Source: Planctomycetota bacterium (GTDB lineage: Bacteria > Planctomycetota > Planctomycetia > Planctomycetales > Planctomycetaceae). Taken from it: DNA of 41,512 nucleotides. The translations under genes and the position numbers were made by a program. This document shows positions 27,713 to 36,452 of this stretch, piece after piece (the first letter of the stretch is position 1; each line of letters begins with the position of its first letter). The notes beneath the pieces are model-generated. The model had not been told where the DNA came from and ran no database searches. It was given only the letters and a program-made list of their open reading frames with translations. The DNA lies in NCBI GenBank assembly GCA_027618475.1, contig JAQCEJ010000044.1, forward strand, positions 1-41,512, read 5' to 3'.

Positions 27713-29365
27713 ATGACGCTTCTGAAAATATCGCAAGGGGTCGTTTACGACCCGAAAAACAATATCAACGGCGAAATCCGCGACATCTGGATTCAGGACG
27801 GCAAGATTGTTGGTTTGCCGCTCGATCCTGCGACGCGTCCCGACAAAACCATCGATGCCACCGGCATGGTGATCATGGCGGGTGGAATCGACATGCACTG
27901 TCATATCGCCGGCCCGAAGGTCAACACCGCCCGCAAGATGATGCCCGACGACAAGCGTATTGCACGAGTTGTGAAGCGAACTCGCACGACCCGTTCGGGA
28001 ACGGTGGGGAGTGTCCCTAGTACATTTGCGACCGGTTATCTGTACGCCGGATTAGGTTACACCACGGCATTCGATGCGGCGATTCCACCGTTGGGAGCAC
28101 GACACGCTCACGAAGAATTGCAAGACACTCCGATCATCGACAAAGGCTTCTACGTCTTAATGGGTAACAACCATTACGTCATGAAGCAGATTCATGCAGG
28201 TGAACCGAAGCTGCTCAAGTCGTACATTGCCTGGCTGCTAAACGCGACGAAAGGGTATGCCTGCAAACTCGTCAACCCCGGAGGCGTCGAAGTCTGGAAA
28301 GGGGGAGGCGGCAATGTCACCGGTCTCGACGAAAGTGTCGAACATTTTGACGTCACACCACGGCAGATCATTCAGCAGGTTGCCCAGGCCGCAGGCGAGT
28401 TGAAACTGCCGCATCCGGTGCATATTCACTGTAACAATCTCGGCATGCCCGGCAATTTCCAGACGACGCTCGACACGATGCAGGCACTCGAAGGGCACAT
28501 TGGGCATCTCACGCACATTCAGTTTCACAGCTACGGCGGCGATGCCGACGATCCGCTCTCCTTCCGCTCGGAAGTCACGAAACTCGCGGAGTACGTCAAC
28601 TCGCACAAAAATCTCACAATCGACGTCGGCCAGGTGATGTTCGGAGAAACGACGTCGATGACAGGCGACGGACCGCTTGGTTATTTCCTGCACAAAGTGA
28701 CCGGACGCAAATGGTTTTCTGCTGATACCGAAATGGAAACCGGCTGCGGGATCGTGCCGATCACCTATAAAGACAAAAGTCTGGTGCACGCCTTGCAATG
28801 GGCGATCGGTCTCGAATGGTTTTTGCTGATGGACGACCCCTGGCGAGTCGCCCTTACGACCGATCATCCCAACGGAGCCTCGTTCCTCGCGTATCCCGCG
28901 ATCATCGCGTTGCTTATGGATAAAAACCGAAGACGCGACGTTCTCAATGGTCTGCCGCCGAAAGTGCGCGAGCGGTGTGTGCTCGGTGATCTCGATCGTG
29001 AATACACGCTGAATGAGATTGCCATCATCACACGCGCGGCTCCCGCAAAACTGTTGGGGCTCGATCGCAAGGGACATCTCGGCCTCGATGCCGATGGCGA
29101 TGTGACGATCTATCAACCGCAGGATGACGTACAATTGATGTTCGAACTGCCGCGCTACGTGATTCGCAACGGCCAGATCGTCGTTGAAGATGGTGAAGTT
29201 CGCGAGAGTCTCGAAGGCAAACTGCTGCACGTCGCCCCGAGTTACGACGAGGCCGCCGTCGACGACATCCAAAACTGGTTTGAAGAACATTACACGATCC
29301 GCTTCCGCAATTATCCTGTCGACGACAGTTATCTGCACGAGCACGAAATCATCGAAACGATATAA
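27713..29365 (+). CDS. fhcA: Formyltransferase/hydrolase complex subunit A (formylmethanofuran dehydrogenase subunit A-like)
   Basis: The 550-residue protein belongs to the FwdA/FmdA/FhcA amidohydrolases. In methylotrophic bacteria the Fhc complex moves the formyl group of formyl-H4MPT to methanofuran/methylofuran, and subunit A hydrolyses it to formate. Diagnostic motifs are GGIDMHCHIAGPKVN with the metal-binding His62 and His64, HIHCNNLGMPGNFQTTLD (His237, His239), LTHIQFHSYGGD and TTDHPNGASF with Asp384. Length matches the bacterial family. The ATG at 27713 is chosen because it starts directly on the conserved beta strand; an upstream in-frame TTG at 27596 adds 39 odd residues. Subunits B, C and D are not in this window. 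mfnD/mfnF-like genes lie 7 kb downstream. Confidence 0.92.
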   Translation: MTLLKISQGVVYDPKNNINGEIRDIWIQDGKIVGLPLDPATRPDKTIDATGMVIMAGGIDMHCHIAGPKVNTARKMMPDDKRIARVVKRTRTTRSGTVGSVPSTFATGYLYAGLGYTTAFDAAIPPLGARHAHEELQDTPIIDKGFYVLMGNNHYVMKQIHAGEPKLLKSYIAWLLNATKGYACKLVNPGGVEVWKGGGGNVTGLDESVEHFDVTPRQIIQQVAQAAGELKLPHPVHIHCNNLGMPGNFQTTLDTMQALEGHIGHLTHIQFHSYGGDADDPLSFRSEVTKLAEYVNSHKNLTIDVGQVMFGETTSMTGDGPLGYFLHKVTGRKWFSADTEMETGCGIVPITYKDKSLVHALQWAIGLEWFLLMDDPWRVALTTDHPNGASFLAYPAIIALLMDKNRRRDVLNGLPPKVRERCVLGDLDREYTLNEIAIITRAAPAKLLGLDRKGHLGLDADGDVTIYQPQDDVQLMFELPRYVIRNGQIVVEDGEVRESLEGKLLHVAPSYDEAAVDDIQNWFEEHYTIRFRNYPVDDSYLHEHEIIETI

Positions 29366-29404
29366 CACCCCTCCTCCCTATCTCACTTGAGGAAGGTCGG
29401 GGTG
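29366..29404 (+). terminator. Hairpin after fhcA
   Basis: Directly after the stop codon, CACCCC (29366–29371) can pair with GGGGTG (29399–29404), with partial pairing of CCTCC/GGAAGG inside. No U run follows. It may end fhcA transcription or be part of a dispersed repeat; the GAGGAAGG text recurs near 33250. Confidence 0.4.
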
Positions 29405-29564
29405 AGGGTACCCATTGCCGCGGTCATTGACAGGGGACTAAACAAAAAAGTGCTTCGCAATGGCTCGCGAGCGTCCCTTTTGTATAAGTCCATTGCGATC
29501 TCGTTCATCGTTTCATCATAATAAGGCGATCGATTCCATTCTTTACGGTAAAAGGAAGATCGTT

Positions 29565-31910
29565 ATGAAATATCCTGCTTCTCGACCGTGGCTTCGATTT
29601 TTTGTTCTCTTCGTCGTTGCGACTACCCTGCAGAGTGCCCGGGCCGACGTTTCGCTCGTCGTCGATGGCGAACCAAAAGCGGCGATTTTCGTCCCCGATC
29701 GTATCTGGGATGACGCCGTTGCGAATCCCGAGCAGATCAATATCTGGAGTACACTCGATGCAGAAGCCAATCGCCGTCGGCTTCGTGAATCGGTGAAGGA
29801 TATGGTCGGCATCATCCAGCGGATGACCGGTGCCACGCTCTCGGTCGAAGTCGGCTTGCCGCAAGCCGGCGACACGCGCACGGCGATTCTCATCGGCGAA
29901 TATGCCAACGACAAATTCGGTGCGCCGCAAGACAAACATCCCTATGAACAGGGATTGCGCATCGTCATCGACAACGACAATTCCATCGGGCTCGGCGGCG
30001 AATCGGACCTTGCGACCAGTTACGCCATTTATACCCTGCTCGATCAGCTCGGCTGCCGCTGGTTTATGCCGAGTGCGATGGGAGAGGTACTTCCCGAAAC
30101 GAAGACGATCACTTTAAAATCACAAGATGTCTCGACCGGTCCTTACACGTATTATCGAGGTCTCTGGTATTGCGATAACGATTTCGGCCGTCGCAACCGG
30201 CTGGGTGGTATGGCAATCGCCGCAGGACATTCTCTTGAGATCATGGTCACCGATGAATTCCGAAAAGAGCATCCCGAAATTCGCGCGATTATCAAAGGGG
30301 AACCGCACGATCACTGGGTCAAATGGACGCATCCGCTCGTTGCCGAGGCAGTGATCAAAGGCTGCATGGAGAGTATGAAGCAATATCCCGATCAGAAATC
30401 GCTTTCACTCTCGCCGAACGACGGAGCGACATGGGACGAATCGGATGATACCAAATACGATGCAGGTGATTTCGACGAGGCGTTGCAGACTGTCGCCAAA
30501 GCCGACCGGTTAATGGTTCTCTGCAACCGCGTCGCCGAAGCGGTTACGAAGGTTTATCCTGACATGAAATTTGGCGTGCTGGCGTACGTCGACTACACCC
30601 GTCCGCCGGTCCGCGAGAAACCACACCCCGCCATCGTTCCGCAGATTGCACCGATCATTTTCAGTCGAGCACAACCGATGGATGATCTCGGCGAACCGAA
30701 TAACGCCTCGGTCCGACACATCGTCGAGGGTTGGGGTAAACTCGTCCCTGCAACGAGTTACTATTTTTACGGATACAACCTCGCCGAAGTTTCGTCGCCG
30801 AACCCGATGATCACGAAGTGGGGACACGATATTCCCTATATTTACGAGAAGGGAGCCTGCCGTTATTGGCAACCCGAGACAATCACCAACTTCGAAACAT
30901 CGATGCACGCGCATTGGCTGGGCCTTCGCATGGCATGGGATCCATCGCAAAAACCAGCCGAGATCATCGATGAAATCAACACGACGTTTTATGGCCACGC
31001 GGCCGAACCAATGGCGGCATACTGGAATTTCATCGACAAGACGTGGGTCGACACTCCCGAATACGCCGGCTGCGGTTTCGGACATCTGCGTCGCTGGAAC
31101 CTCAAAAACATGACCGAAGCCCGCCGATTGATGGACGCCGGGATCGCTGCCTGTCAAACCGATGATGAAAAAACCCGCGTCGACATGGCCAATGAATCGC
31201 TGAAATTGTTCGAGATGTTCATGAAACAGCGCCGCGACCTCGCCGAGGGGAACTGGAAATTGCTTGACGAACAGGTGAAGGAATACCGACAGAAGTTGAT
31301 CGAAGTTGGGGAGAAGTATCAACCACAATTTGCGTTCTCGCGGATGGGCTGGACCGGCGAAAATACGCTGACAGTACGATACTCCGATTATTTTTACGGT
31401 GTAACGCACACTGACGCTGCCAGAATTCGCAACGAACACACATTGCTCGTCGCACCGATGAAGAATTGGAAATTTCAGCCGGATAAAGAGAAACAGGGTG
31501 AAGCCGACGGCTGGTTCAAACCCGAGTTCGACGATTCATCGTGGCGCAGCACCAACTGCGTCGTCGACACATGGTCGTCACTCGGTTTGCACAACTATAT
31601 GGGGAGCGCGTGGTATCGTATGAACGTCAAAGTTCTCGACGTCCCTCCTGGAAAGAAAATCAAACTCTGGATCGGCTCGACCGATGGCCGCGTGAAAGTC
31701 TATATCAACGACCGGCACATTCCTTACGTGGACGACAAAGGGGAAACCACCGAATCGGTGAGCGGTTTCTGCCAGCCGTTTACGTTCGATATCACCTCTG
31801 CACTCAAACCCGAAGAGAACAATACGATCGCTCTGTACTGCACGCGCGAAGTGGTCAATGAACTCGGCACCGGTGGCCTGTTAGCCCCGGCGGCGATTTA
31901 TGCCGAGTGA
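29565..31910 (+). CDS. Exported DUF4838-type glycan-active protein
   Basis: The 781-residue protein has a signal peptide (hydrophobic FFVLFVVATTLQSARA after a basic start) and an ATG with AAAAGGAAG about 6 bases upstream. An N-terminal alpha/beta part (about 30–170) resembles the accessory domain before alpha-glucuronidase-type barrels, with RMTGATLSVEV and LATSYAIYTLLDQLGCRWF. The DUF4838-like barrel (about 180–480) contains SLSPNDGATWDES and YYFYGYNLAEV. A helical region follows. A C-terminal galactose-binding-like beta-sandwich (about 650–780) contains WFKPEFDDSSWR and KIKLWIGSTDGRVKVYINDRHI. The layout suggests a glycoside hydrolase on plant or algal polysaccharides. I cannot name the catalytic residues or the substrate. 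Confidence 0.78.
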   Translation: MKYPASRPWLRFFVLFVVATTLQSARADVSLVVDGEPKAAIFVPDRIWDDAVANPEQINIWSTLDAEANRRRLRESVKDMVGIIQRMTGATLSVEVGLPQAGDTRTAILIGEYANDKFGAPQDKHPYEQGLRIVIDNDNSIGLGGESDLATSYAIYTLLDQLGCRWFMPSAMGEVLPETKTITLKSQDVSTGPYTYYRGLWYCDNDFGRRNRLGGMAIAAGHSLEIMVTDEFRKEHPEIRAIIKGEPHDHWVKWTHPLVAEAVIKGCMESMKQYPDQKSLSLSPNDGATWDESDDTKYDAGDFDEALQTVAKADRLMVLCNRVAEAVTKVYPDMKFGVLAYVDYTRPPVREKPHPAIVPQIAPIIFSRAQPMDDLGEPNNASVRHIVEGWGKLVPATSYYFYGYNLAEVSSPNPMITKWGHDIPYIYEKGACRYWQPETITNFETSMHAHWLGLRMAWDPSQKPAEIIDEINTTFYGHAAEPMAAYWNFIDKTWVDTPEYAGCGFGHLRRWNLKNMTEARRLMDAGIAACQTDDEKTRVDMANESLKLFEMFMKQRRDLAEGNWKLLDEQVKEYRQKLIEVGEKYQPQFAFSRMGWTGENTLTVRYSDYFYGVTHTDAARIRNEHTLLVAPMKNWKFQPDKEKQGEADGWFKPEFDDSSWRSTNCVVDTWSSLGLHNYMGSAWYRMNVKVLDVPPGKKIKLWIGSTDGRVKVYINDRHIPYVDDKGETTESVSGFCQPFTFDITSALKPEENNTIALYCTREVVNELGTGGLLAPAAIYAE

Positions 31911-32008
31911 GTTTTCTCATTTGTAACACCTGGCGAGTCGCCAAGGGTCGATGGTCCAACAATCCCTCCCGGTCGATGACCGGAGGCCAGAAGCAAAGAT
32001 TTTTTTCC

Positions 32009-33205
32009 ATGCCTCCCCCCATCGTTTTTCGCGGCCAACTTGTATTACCCGACCACATTGTCACCGGGGCGATGTTGGTTCGCGATGGCCGGATTGTAGA
32101 AATTCTCGATCTGGCGGCGGTCGTTCCTGACGATGCAGTGATTGTCGACGCCGGTGACGGTTATCTCTCGCCGGGGTTCGTCGATCTGCACGTGCATGGT
32201 GGGCTTGGTGGCGACTTTATGGACGGGACCACAGAAGCCTTTCAGAATGCATTGACGGCCCATGTCCGGCATGGCACGACACGAATGGCAATTACAACGA
32301 CCGTCGCACGGCACGAACAAATTCTTGCCACATTACAACTGGCGCGTCAGTTTCGAAAGTCGCCTTATCCAGCAGGAGCGAGGGTCCTAGGCGCTCACTT
32401 TTATGGACCTTATTTTCGGTACGAGGCAAAAGGGGCTCACCCGGGAGCAGCCATTCGCCCGGCGATTTCTGAAGAATTCGAACAATATCTTGAATTTGCC
32501 GACGACCTCGTCACCGCAACCGTCGCCCCGGAAATCGAAGGGGCGAAGGAATTCGCCCTGGCTTGCCGTGAACGAGGCGTGAGAACGAATGTCGGTCATT
32601 CCTGGGCGACATTTGCACAAATGGAAGAAGCGGTCGACTGGGGCGTGCGACACGTCGACCATCTGTTTTGTGCGATGTCTGACAAGACCAGACTGCGTCA
32701 ATTTCAGATGTATCCCATGCAGGGAGGCGTTCTTGAGGCAACGCTGTTTTTCGACGATCTGACAACCGAGGTGATCGCCGACGGAAAACATCTCGACTCG
32801 GGATTACTTAAACTCGCCCTCAAAATCAAAGGATCAGACAAGCTTGCGCTCGTCACCGATTGCAGCCGCGCGCTCGATATGCCCGATGGCAACTACATGA
32901 TCGGCCCGCTCGACGGGGGTGAACCACTGATGAAAAAGAACGGTGTCGGTCAGATGCCCGACGGACTTGGTTTGGCTTCGAGTGTCGAAGGAATGGATCA
33001 CATGCTTCGCACATTCATCGAATACACCGGCTGCCCGTTGTGGGAAGCGGTGAAGATGGCGTCTCTTACTCCTGCCCGTATCGCCGGTCGCGACGCTGAA
33101 CTCGGCAGCCTCGAACGGGACAAGGTTGCCGACGTTGTTGTGTTCGATCGCGATCTAAACGTCAAACGCGTCTTCATCGACGGCGGCGAGATCAAACTCT
33201 ATTGA
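32009..33205 (+). CDS. NagA-like amidohydrolase (N-acetylglucosamine-6-phosphate deacetylase family), altered active site
   Basis: The 398-residue protein aligns over its whole length with NagA. It has GFVDLHVHGG, TNVGHSWATFAQ (metal His), HVDHLFCAMS (metal His), IADGKHLDSG (substrate His), LVTDCSRALD (catalytic Asp) and a C-terminal LGSLERDKVADVVVFD. NagA normally has a metal-binding Glu in HLEGP, residue 131 in E. coli. Here the motif is HFYGP with Tyr132, so the Glu is lost while the other ligands stay. The reaction may still be deacetylation with a single metal, or the substrate may differ. The start at 32009 begins at the conserved first strand; an in-frame ATG at 31976 and a longer frame exist. 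It follows the DUF4838 gene. Confidence 0.82.
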   Translation: MPPPIVFRGQLVLPDHIVTGAMLVRDGRIVEILDLAAVVPDDAVIVDAGDGYLSPGFVDLHVHGGLGGDFMDGTTEAFQNALTAHVRHGTTRMAITTTVARHEQILATLQLARQFRKSPYPAGARVLGAHFYGPYFRYEAKGAHPGAAIRPAISEEFEQYLEFADDLVTATVAPEIEGAKEFALACRERGVRTNVGHSWATFAQMEEAVDWGVRHVDHLFCAMSDKTRLRQFQMYPMQGGVLEATLFFDDLTTEVIADGKHLDSGLLKLALKIKGSDKLALVTDCSRALDMPDGNYMIGPLDGGEPLMKKNGVGQMPDGLGLASSVEGMDHMLRTFIEYTGCPLWEAVKMASLTPARIAGRDAELGSLERDKVADVVVFDRDLNVKRVFIDGGEIKLY

Positions 33206-33223
33206 ACCGATCTGTTGCCCCCT

Positions 33224-33255
33224 CTTCCTCTGGGATGCGACTGCCCCAGAGGAAG
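33224..33255. terminator. Bidirectional terminator-like hairpin between convergent genes
   Basis: CTTCCTCTGGG (33224–33234) and CCCAGAGGAAG (33245–33255) form an 11-pair perfect stem around a 10-base loop. It sits between the ends of the NagA-like gene (plus) and the Gfo–DUF1080 gene (minus), where a terminator for both is expected. No long U run follows on either side. Confidence 0.6.
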
Positions 33256-33271
33256 GTGATTCCTGGATCTG

Positions 33272-34942
33272 CTATTCCGTCAGTTCGAGTATCTTGACGT
33301 TCTTGAACCAGACTTTATGGCCGTGGTCCTGGAAGCCGAGATATCCCTTGCGGGGGAAATCTTTCAGGGCTTTAGTGAATTTGTTCGATGAACCATCGGG
33401 ACGAACACCCGGCTCGACCCATTCGTCAGCATTCACCGATGAGACCTCCACGCCGTTGACTTTGATGCTCATCATCGGGCCTTTGCAGGTGATTTCCATC
33501 GTATCCCATTTTCCGTGACCATGCGTGGCATTCACTCGAATCGGAACGAGATCGTACAATGCACCAAAGTCGTGCATTCCGGTGCCGTTGCCGCTCAAGA
33601 CTTGTGCTTCGATTCCGGTTTGTACGGGATCGTTGGGATCGCCAATTCGAAAAAAGACACCGGAGTTGCAGTCGTCCCCCATCAGCACGTCGCAGCGAAA
33701 CACAAAATCGGCGAACTGATCTTCGTGAATGACGAGATACCCTCCCGACTGGTATGGAACGATCGAATGCTGCTCGATGGACGCCGCAATCTCTTTTCCG
33801 TTGTTGCATTTCCACCCATCAAGCGATTCGCCGTCGAACAACAATTTCCAACCCTTGGCTTGTTCATAAGATGTGAGAGCGTTGTCGGCGGGGGCATTGT
33901 CGGCGATGCGGCTTTCGGCTTCGGCATGGGCTTTTTCCATGACGCTGGCCAGGGTAATCGGTTTTCCCCCCTGACGTTTGCTTTCATCAGCCGCTTCCAT
34001 AAAGGCATAAATTTCAAGTGATTCTTCTTCGCTCACCGGGGCGACGCCCGTGCGGAAGAACTTGACAATTTCGACGAGAAGTTCTTTATAGCTGCCCTTC
34101 GAACCGAATGTGGCTTCGCCGCCGGTTCCTGTAGCTGTGCCGCCGTATCCTCCGGGACCACCCTTGCGATAGCCGCGGAAAACGCCACTGCGATCGTTCG
34201 CCCAGACACCGGTGACCTCATCCATATCTTCGTTGCTGATGGTGCGAGTGGCCGTGAGACAGCCGGTCCCCATCGTCGTGAACAGGAGTTCGACACCATG
34301 AATGCCATACCAGAACAAATCGGGATGCGTCGGTTCGAGACTGGCCGGACTGTACGTCTCGGCGTGCTGCACTTTACCGACTTTACCGTGACGAACGTCT
34401 TGCGTTCCTTCGTAATAGCGAAGCGAAGACGATGTGAAGATTGGCACGTTGTACTTTCGGGCCAACTCGTAAATGGCGACCGCATCGGTCAGGCTACCGG
34501 CGACCGGCTTGTCAATAAAGCACGGCTTTCCTGCTTTAAGTACGGGAATGAGTTGTTCGAGGTGCGGCCGACCGTCGTTGGTTTCGAGAAACACGACATC
34601 CACCTTTTCCAGCAGTGCATCAATTGAATCGACGATCTCGACATCCATCTTTACGACCTGCTCGATGTAGCCCGGTACACGAATCGTACTCGATTCGATA
34701 TCGGGACTCCCCTTGGGATATGCCGCAACGATGCGACAACCGGCCAGTTCTTCAGGAACTTCAGCGGCATTGAGCATGCTGGTGAATGCGATGGCGTGTG
34801 ACGTATCGAGACCGATAATTCCCGCCTTCAACTCTTTACTCGGTTCGTCGGCATAAATACCAGGGGAAAATGCCGCCATGACGCCGGACACAATGGCGAG
34901 GAAGCCGAGGGTGAGTGCCCTCTCTTTGCGTTTGAGTTGCAT
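33272..34942 (-). CDS. Exported Gfo/Idh/MocA oxidoreductase fused to DUF1080 (3-keto-glycoside hydrolase-like) domain
   Basis: The 556-residue protein has a signal peptide (TLGFLAIVSGVMAAFSPGIYA after a basic start) and an ATG with GGAG 8 bases upstream. Residues about 35–340 form a Gfo/Idh/MocA dehydrogenase with KAGIIGLDTSHAIAF as Rossmann start. IDKP is present in place of the usual EKP, keeping the catalytic Lys. Residues about 355–556 are a DUF1080 beta-sandwich (GWKLLFDGESLDGWKC to VWFKNVKILELTE), a family that includes 3-keto-disaccharide hydrolases. The two could oxidise a sugar at C3 and then cleave the 3-keto-glycoside in one polypeptide. This is inference. A longer in-frame start at 35050 would destroy the signal peptide. 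Confidence 0.85.
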   Translation of the reverse strand: MQLKRKERALTLGFLAIVSGVMAAFSPGIYADEPSKELKAGIIGLDTSHAIAFTSMLNAAEVPEELAGCRIVAAYPKGSPDIESSTIRVPGYIEQVVKMDVEIVDSIDALLEKVDVVFLETNDGRPHLEQLIPVLKAGKPCFIDKPVAGSLTDAVAIYELARKYNVPIFTSSSLRYYEGTQDVRHGKVGKVQHAETYSPASLEPTHPDLFWYGIHGVELLFTTMGTGCLTATRTISNEDMDEVTGVWANDRSGVFRGYRKGGPGGYGGTATGTGGEATFGSKGSYKELLVEIVKFFRTGVAPVSEEESLEIYAFMEAADESKRQGGKPITLASVMEKAHAEAESRIADNAPADNALTSYEQAKGWKLLFDGESLDGWKCNNGKEIAASIEQHSIVPYQSGGYLVIHEDQFADFVFRCDVLMGDDCNSGVFFRIGDPNDPVQTGIEAQVLSGNGTGMHDFGALYDLVPIRVNATHGHGKWDTMEITCKGPMMSIKVNGVEVSSVNADEWVEPGVRPDGSSNKFTKALKDFPRKGYLGFQDHGHKVWFKNVKILELTE

Positions 34943-35072
34943 GGAATATCTCCAGAAAAAACAGGGGGGATCAAGTTGTGTGCCATGGACGCGACGACAC
35001 GTCGTACATCTACATATCGTAACCAAACTCAAGTAGCGAAACCAACCCAACGGGCCATTATGAGAATGCCCA

Positions 35073-35102
35073 TTGCTTCAACGACCACATACCATTTAAG
35101 AT
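35073..35102 (+). promoter_or_regulatory. Weak promoter-like site before the 35155 gene
   Basis: TTGCTT (35073–35078) and TAAGAT (35097–35102) are 18 bases apart in the divergent gap and point to the gene starting at 35155. The boxes match the sigma-70 consensus only partly. Confidence 0.25.
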
Positions 35103-35154
35103 AGAGTGGACTCAGCGTGAATGATACTGCTCCCACCGACAAAAAGGAGACGCA

Positions 35155-35865
35155 ATGACAATCAAAATGCGAACGCTGTACGGAGTAGGCGTATTACTAC
35201 TGCTCGCCAGCGGCGGAATGATGGTCAGGGAGGAGCCGTCGAGCCAGGCGCAGGGGCAGACCAAAAACAGCAAATCGAAGAAGGACGACAAAGCGTCGGT
35301 AAAGGCGATCGACATTCGCGCCGAAGAAGTGCAGGAGAGTTTCATTCGCGATTCGGTAAAACTGGCACGCGACTACGAAGATGCCGGACTGCTCGAAAAG
35401 TCGAAACAAGTACTGGAAACGATCGTTAAACTGAAAGACGATCTCCCGGGCCTGAAGGATAAGATCAAAACACTCGACGAAGAGTTACTGAGCGCGAATA
35501 ACGCCGAGGTTGAAATCGACGCGTCGAAAGGCTGGGGAAACCCGATTGGTCAGGTCTATAAAAATCAGACCGTTCGCTTTCAGGCGTCGGGCTCTTATCG
35601 CCTCGTGACAAATCTCAATCTCGACGCGACAGGCTTCTCGAATCGCGATCCGATTACCGACCTCGCCGAAGGAGTTCCTTTAGGAGCACTGATCGGCATG
35701 GTTGTGGACAAAGACAAGAAGACCGAAATCTTTCTTGTCAGTTCCGCGACCGACTATTCCCCGAAAATGGACGGTATCCTGTTCCTCAAGATCAATCTCC
35801 CCCTGGGACACAAGAGCTCGGGAAAACTAAAGGTCAAGATCAGCGGAAACATCGAGACGAGATAA
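35155..35865 (+). CDS. Exported protein with coiled-coil and beta-sandwich region, function unknown
   Basis: The 236-residue protein starts at an ATG with a strong AAGGAG about 6 bases upstream. A hydrophobic N terminus (LYGVGVLLLLASGGMMV) suggests a signal peptide or anchor. A Lys/Ser/Gln-rich linker follows. A helical, charged region (about 55–110) with LLEKSKQVLETIVKLKDDLPGL could form a coiled coil or TPR-like hairpin. The C-terminal part (about 118–236) looks like a beta-sandwich, with KNQTVRFQASGSYRLVTNLN and GILFLKINLPLGHKSSGKLKVKISG. This resembles lectin-type sandwich domains often seen in planctomycete exported proteins. I do not recognise a family with known function. Confidence 0.7.
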   Translation: MTIKMRTLYGVGVLLLLASGGMMVREEPSSQAQGQTKNSKSKKDDKASVKAIDIRAEEVQESFIRDSVKLARDYEDAGLLEKSKQVLETIVKLKDDLPGLKDKIKTLDEELLSANNAEVEIDASKGWGNPIGQVYKNQTVRFQASGSYRLVTNLNLDATGFSNRDPITDLAEGVPLGALIGMVVDKDKKTEIFLVSSATDYSPKMDGILFLKINLPLGHKSSGKLKVKISGNIETR

Positions 35866-35881
35866 TACCGCAAGCAAAGCG

Positions 35882-35901
35882 TCGGGTCAGTTGTAGCCCG
35901 A
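35882..35901. terminator. Small hairpin between convergent genes
   Basis: TCGGGT and GCCCGA pair around an eight-base loop, giving a six-pair stem. It lies between the ends of the 35155 gene (plus) and the 35921 gene (minus). It could terminate either transcript, but no U run is present. Confidence 0.35.
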
Positions 35902-35920
35902 AATGGGTAGCGGGCAGGTG

Positions 35921-36163
35921 TTATTGAGGAGACGATTCGTGATTCTGCGACGAAATCAACTCGTTTCGCTCTTCCAGCAATGGAATCACCTGATTGAGAA
36001 TCTGGCGCATATCCCGAATGATGCCACTCTCCAGTTCTTCGGTTGAAATCCCCTCACAGGCCTCGACGCACGCGATCACACGACGGGCAACTTCCTGATT
36101 CTCGGGCGTATTCTGCGACGCTATCAAACCGTCGGCAGAAAGCACGAATTGCGGTGTTGTCAT
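35921..36163 (-). CDS. Small acidic protein, function unknown
   Basis: The 80-residue frame begins with an ATG preceded by AGGGTGAAAG. The product is acidic and helical, with VARRVIACVEACEGISTEELESG near the middle and LNQVIPLLEERNELISSQ near the end. A similar CVxACxGIxTEELE phrase occurs in many small proteins of phages and bacteria with no known function. It lacks a signal peptide. Its direction is the same as the mfn-like operon, 289 bases upstream, so read-through is possible. Confidence 0.6.
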   Translation of the reverse strand: MTTPQFVLSADGLIASQNTPENQEVARRVIACVEACEGISTEELESGIIRDMRQILNQVIPLLEERNELISSQNHESSPQ

Positions 36164-36452
36164 GTTGATACTTTCACCCTATCGGAACCGAAATACAGCA
36201 AACAAATCGCATGAGATGCGTTGCGAACGGATTGGTCTTTTTATTCATCGGCGTATAATCCAGATCGTATTCAGAGCGATTCTTGTTTAAATTCAGATGA
36301 TTACGACAAATTGTGTCGATACGACGACTCCTGCGTCGTTAAAGTTTTCCAAGCCGGAATAATTTGCCAAATTGGGTTGTTTCGGCGACCCTCAACACGA
36401 AAAACATGGAAACTCGCGAATTGCTGTGATCGCGCAAATCAGAGAGAATTCA

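Noticed and set aside
28238-29368. 376-codon frame antisense to fhcA
   Set aside because: Shadow of fhcA, with no motif and no ribosome binding site.
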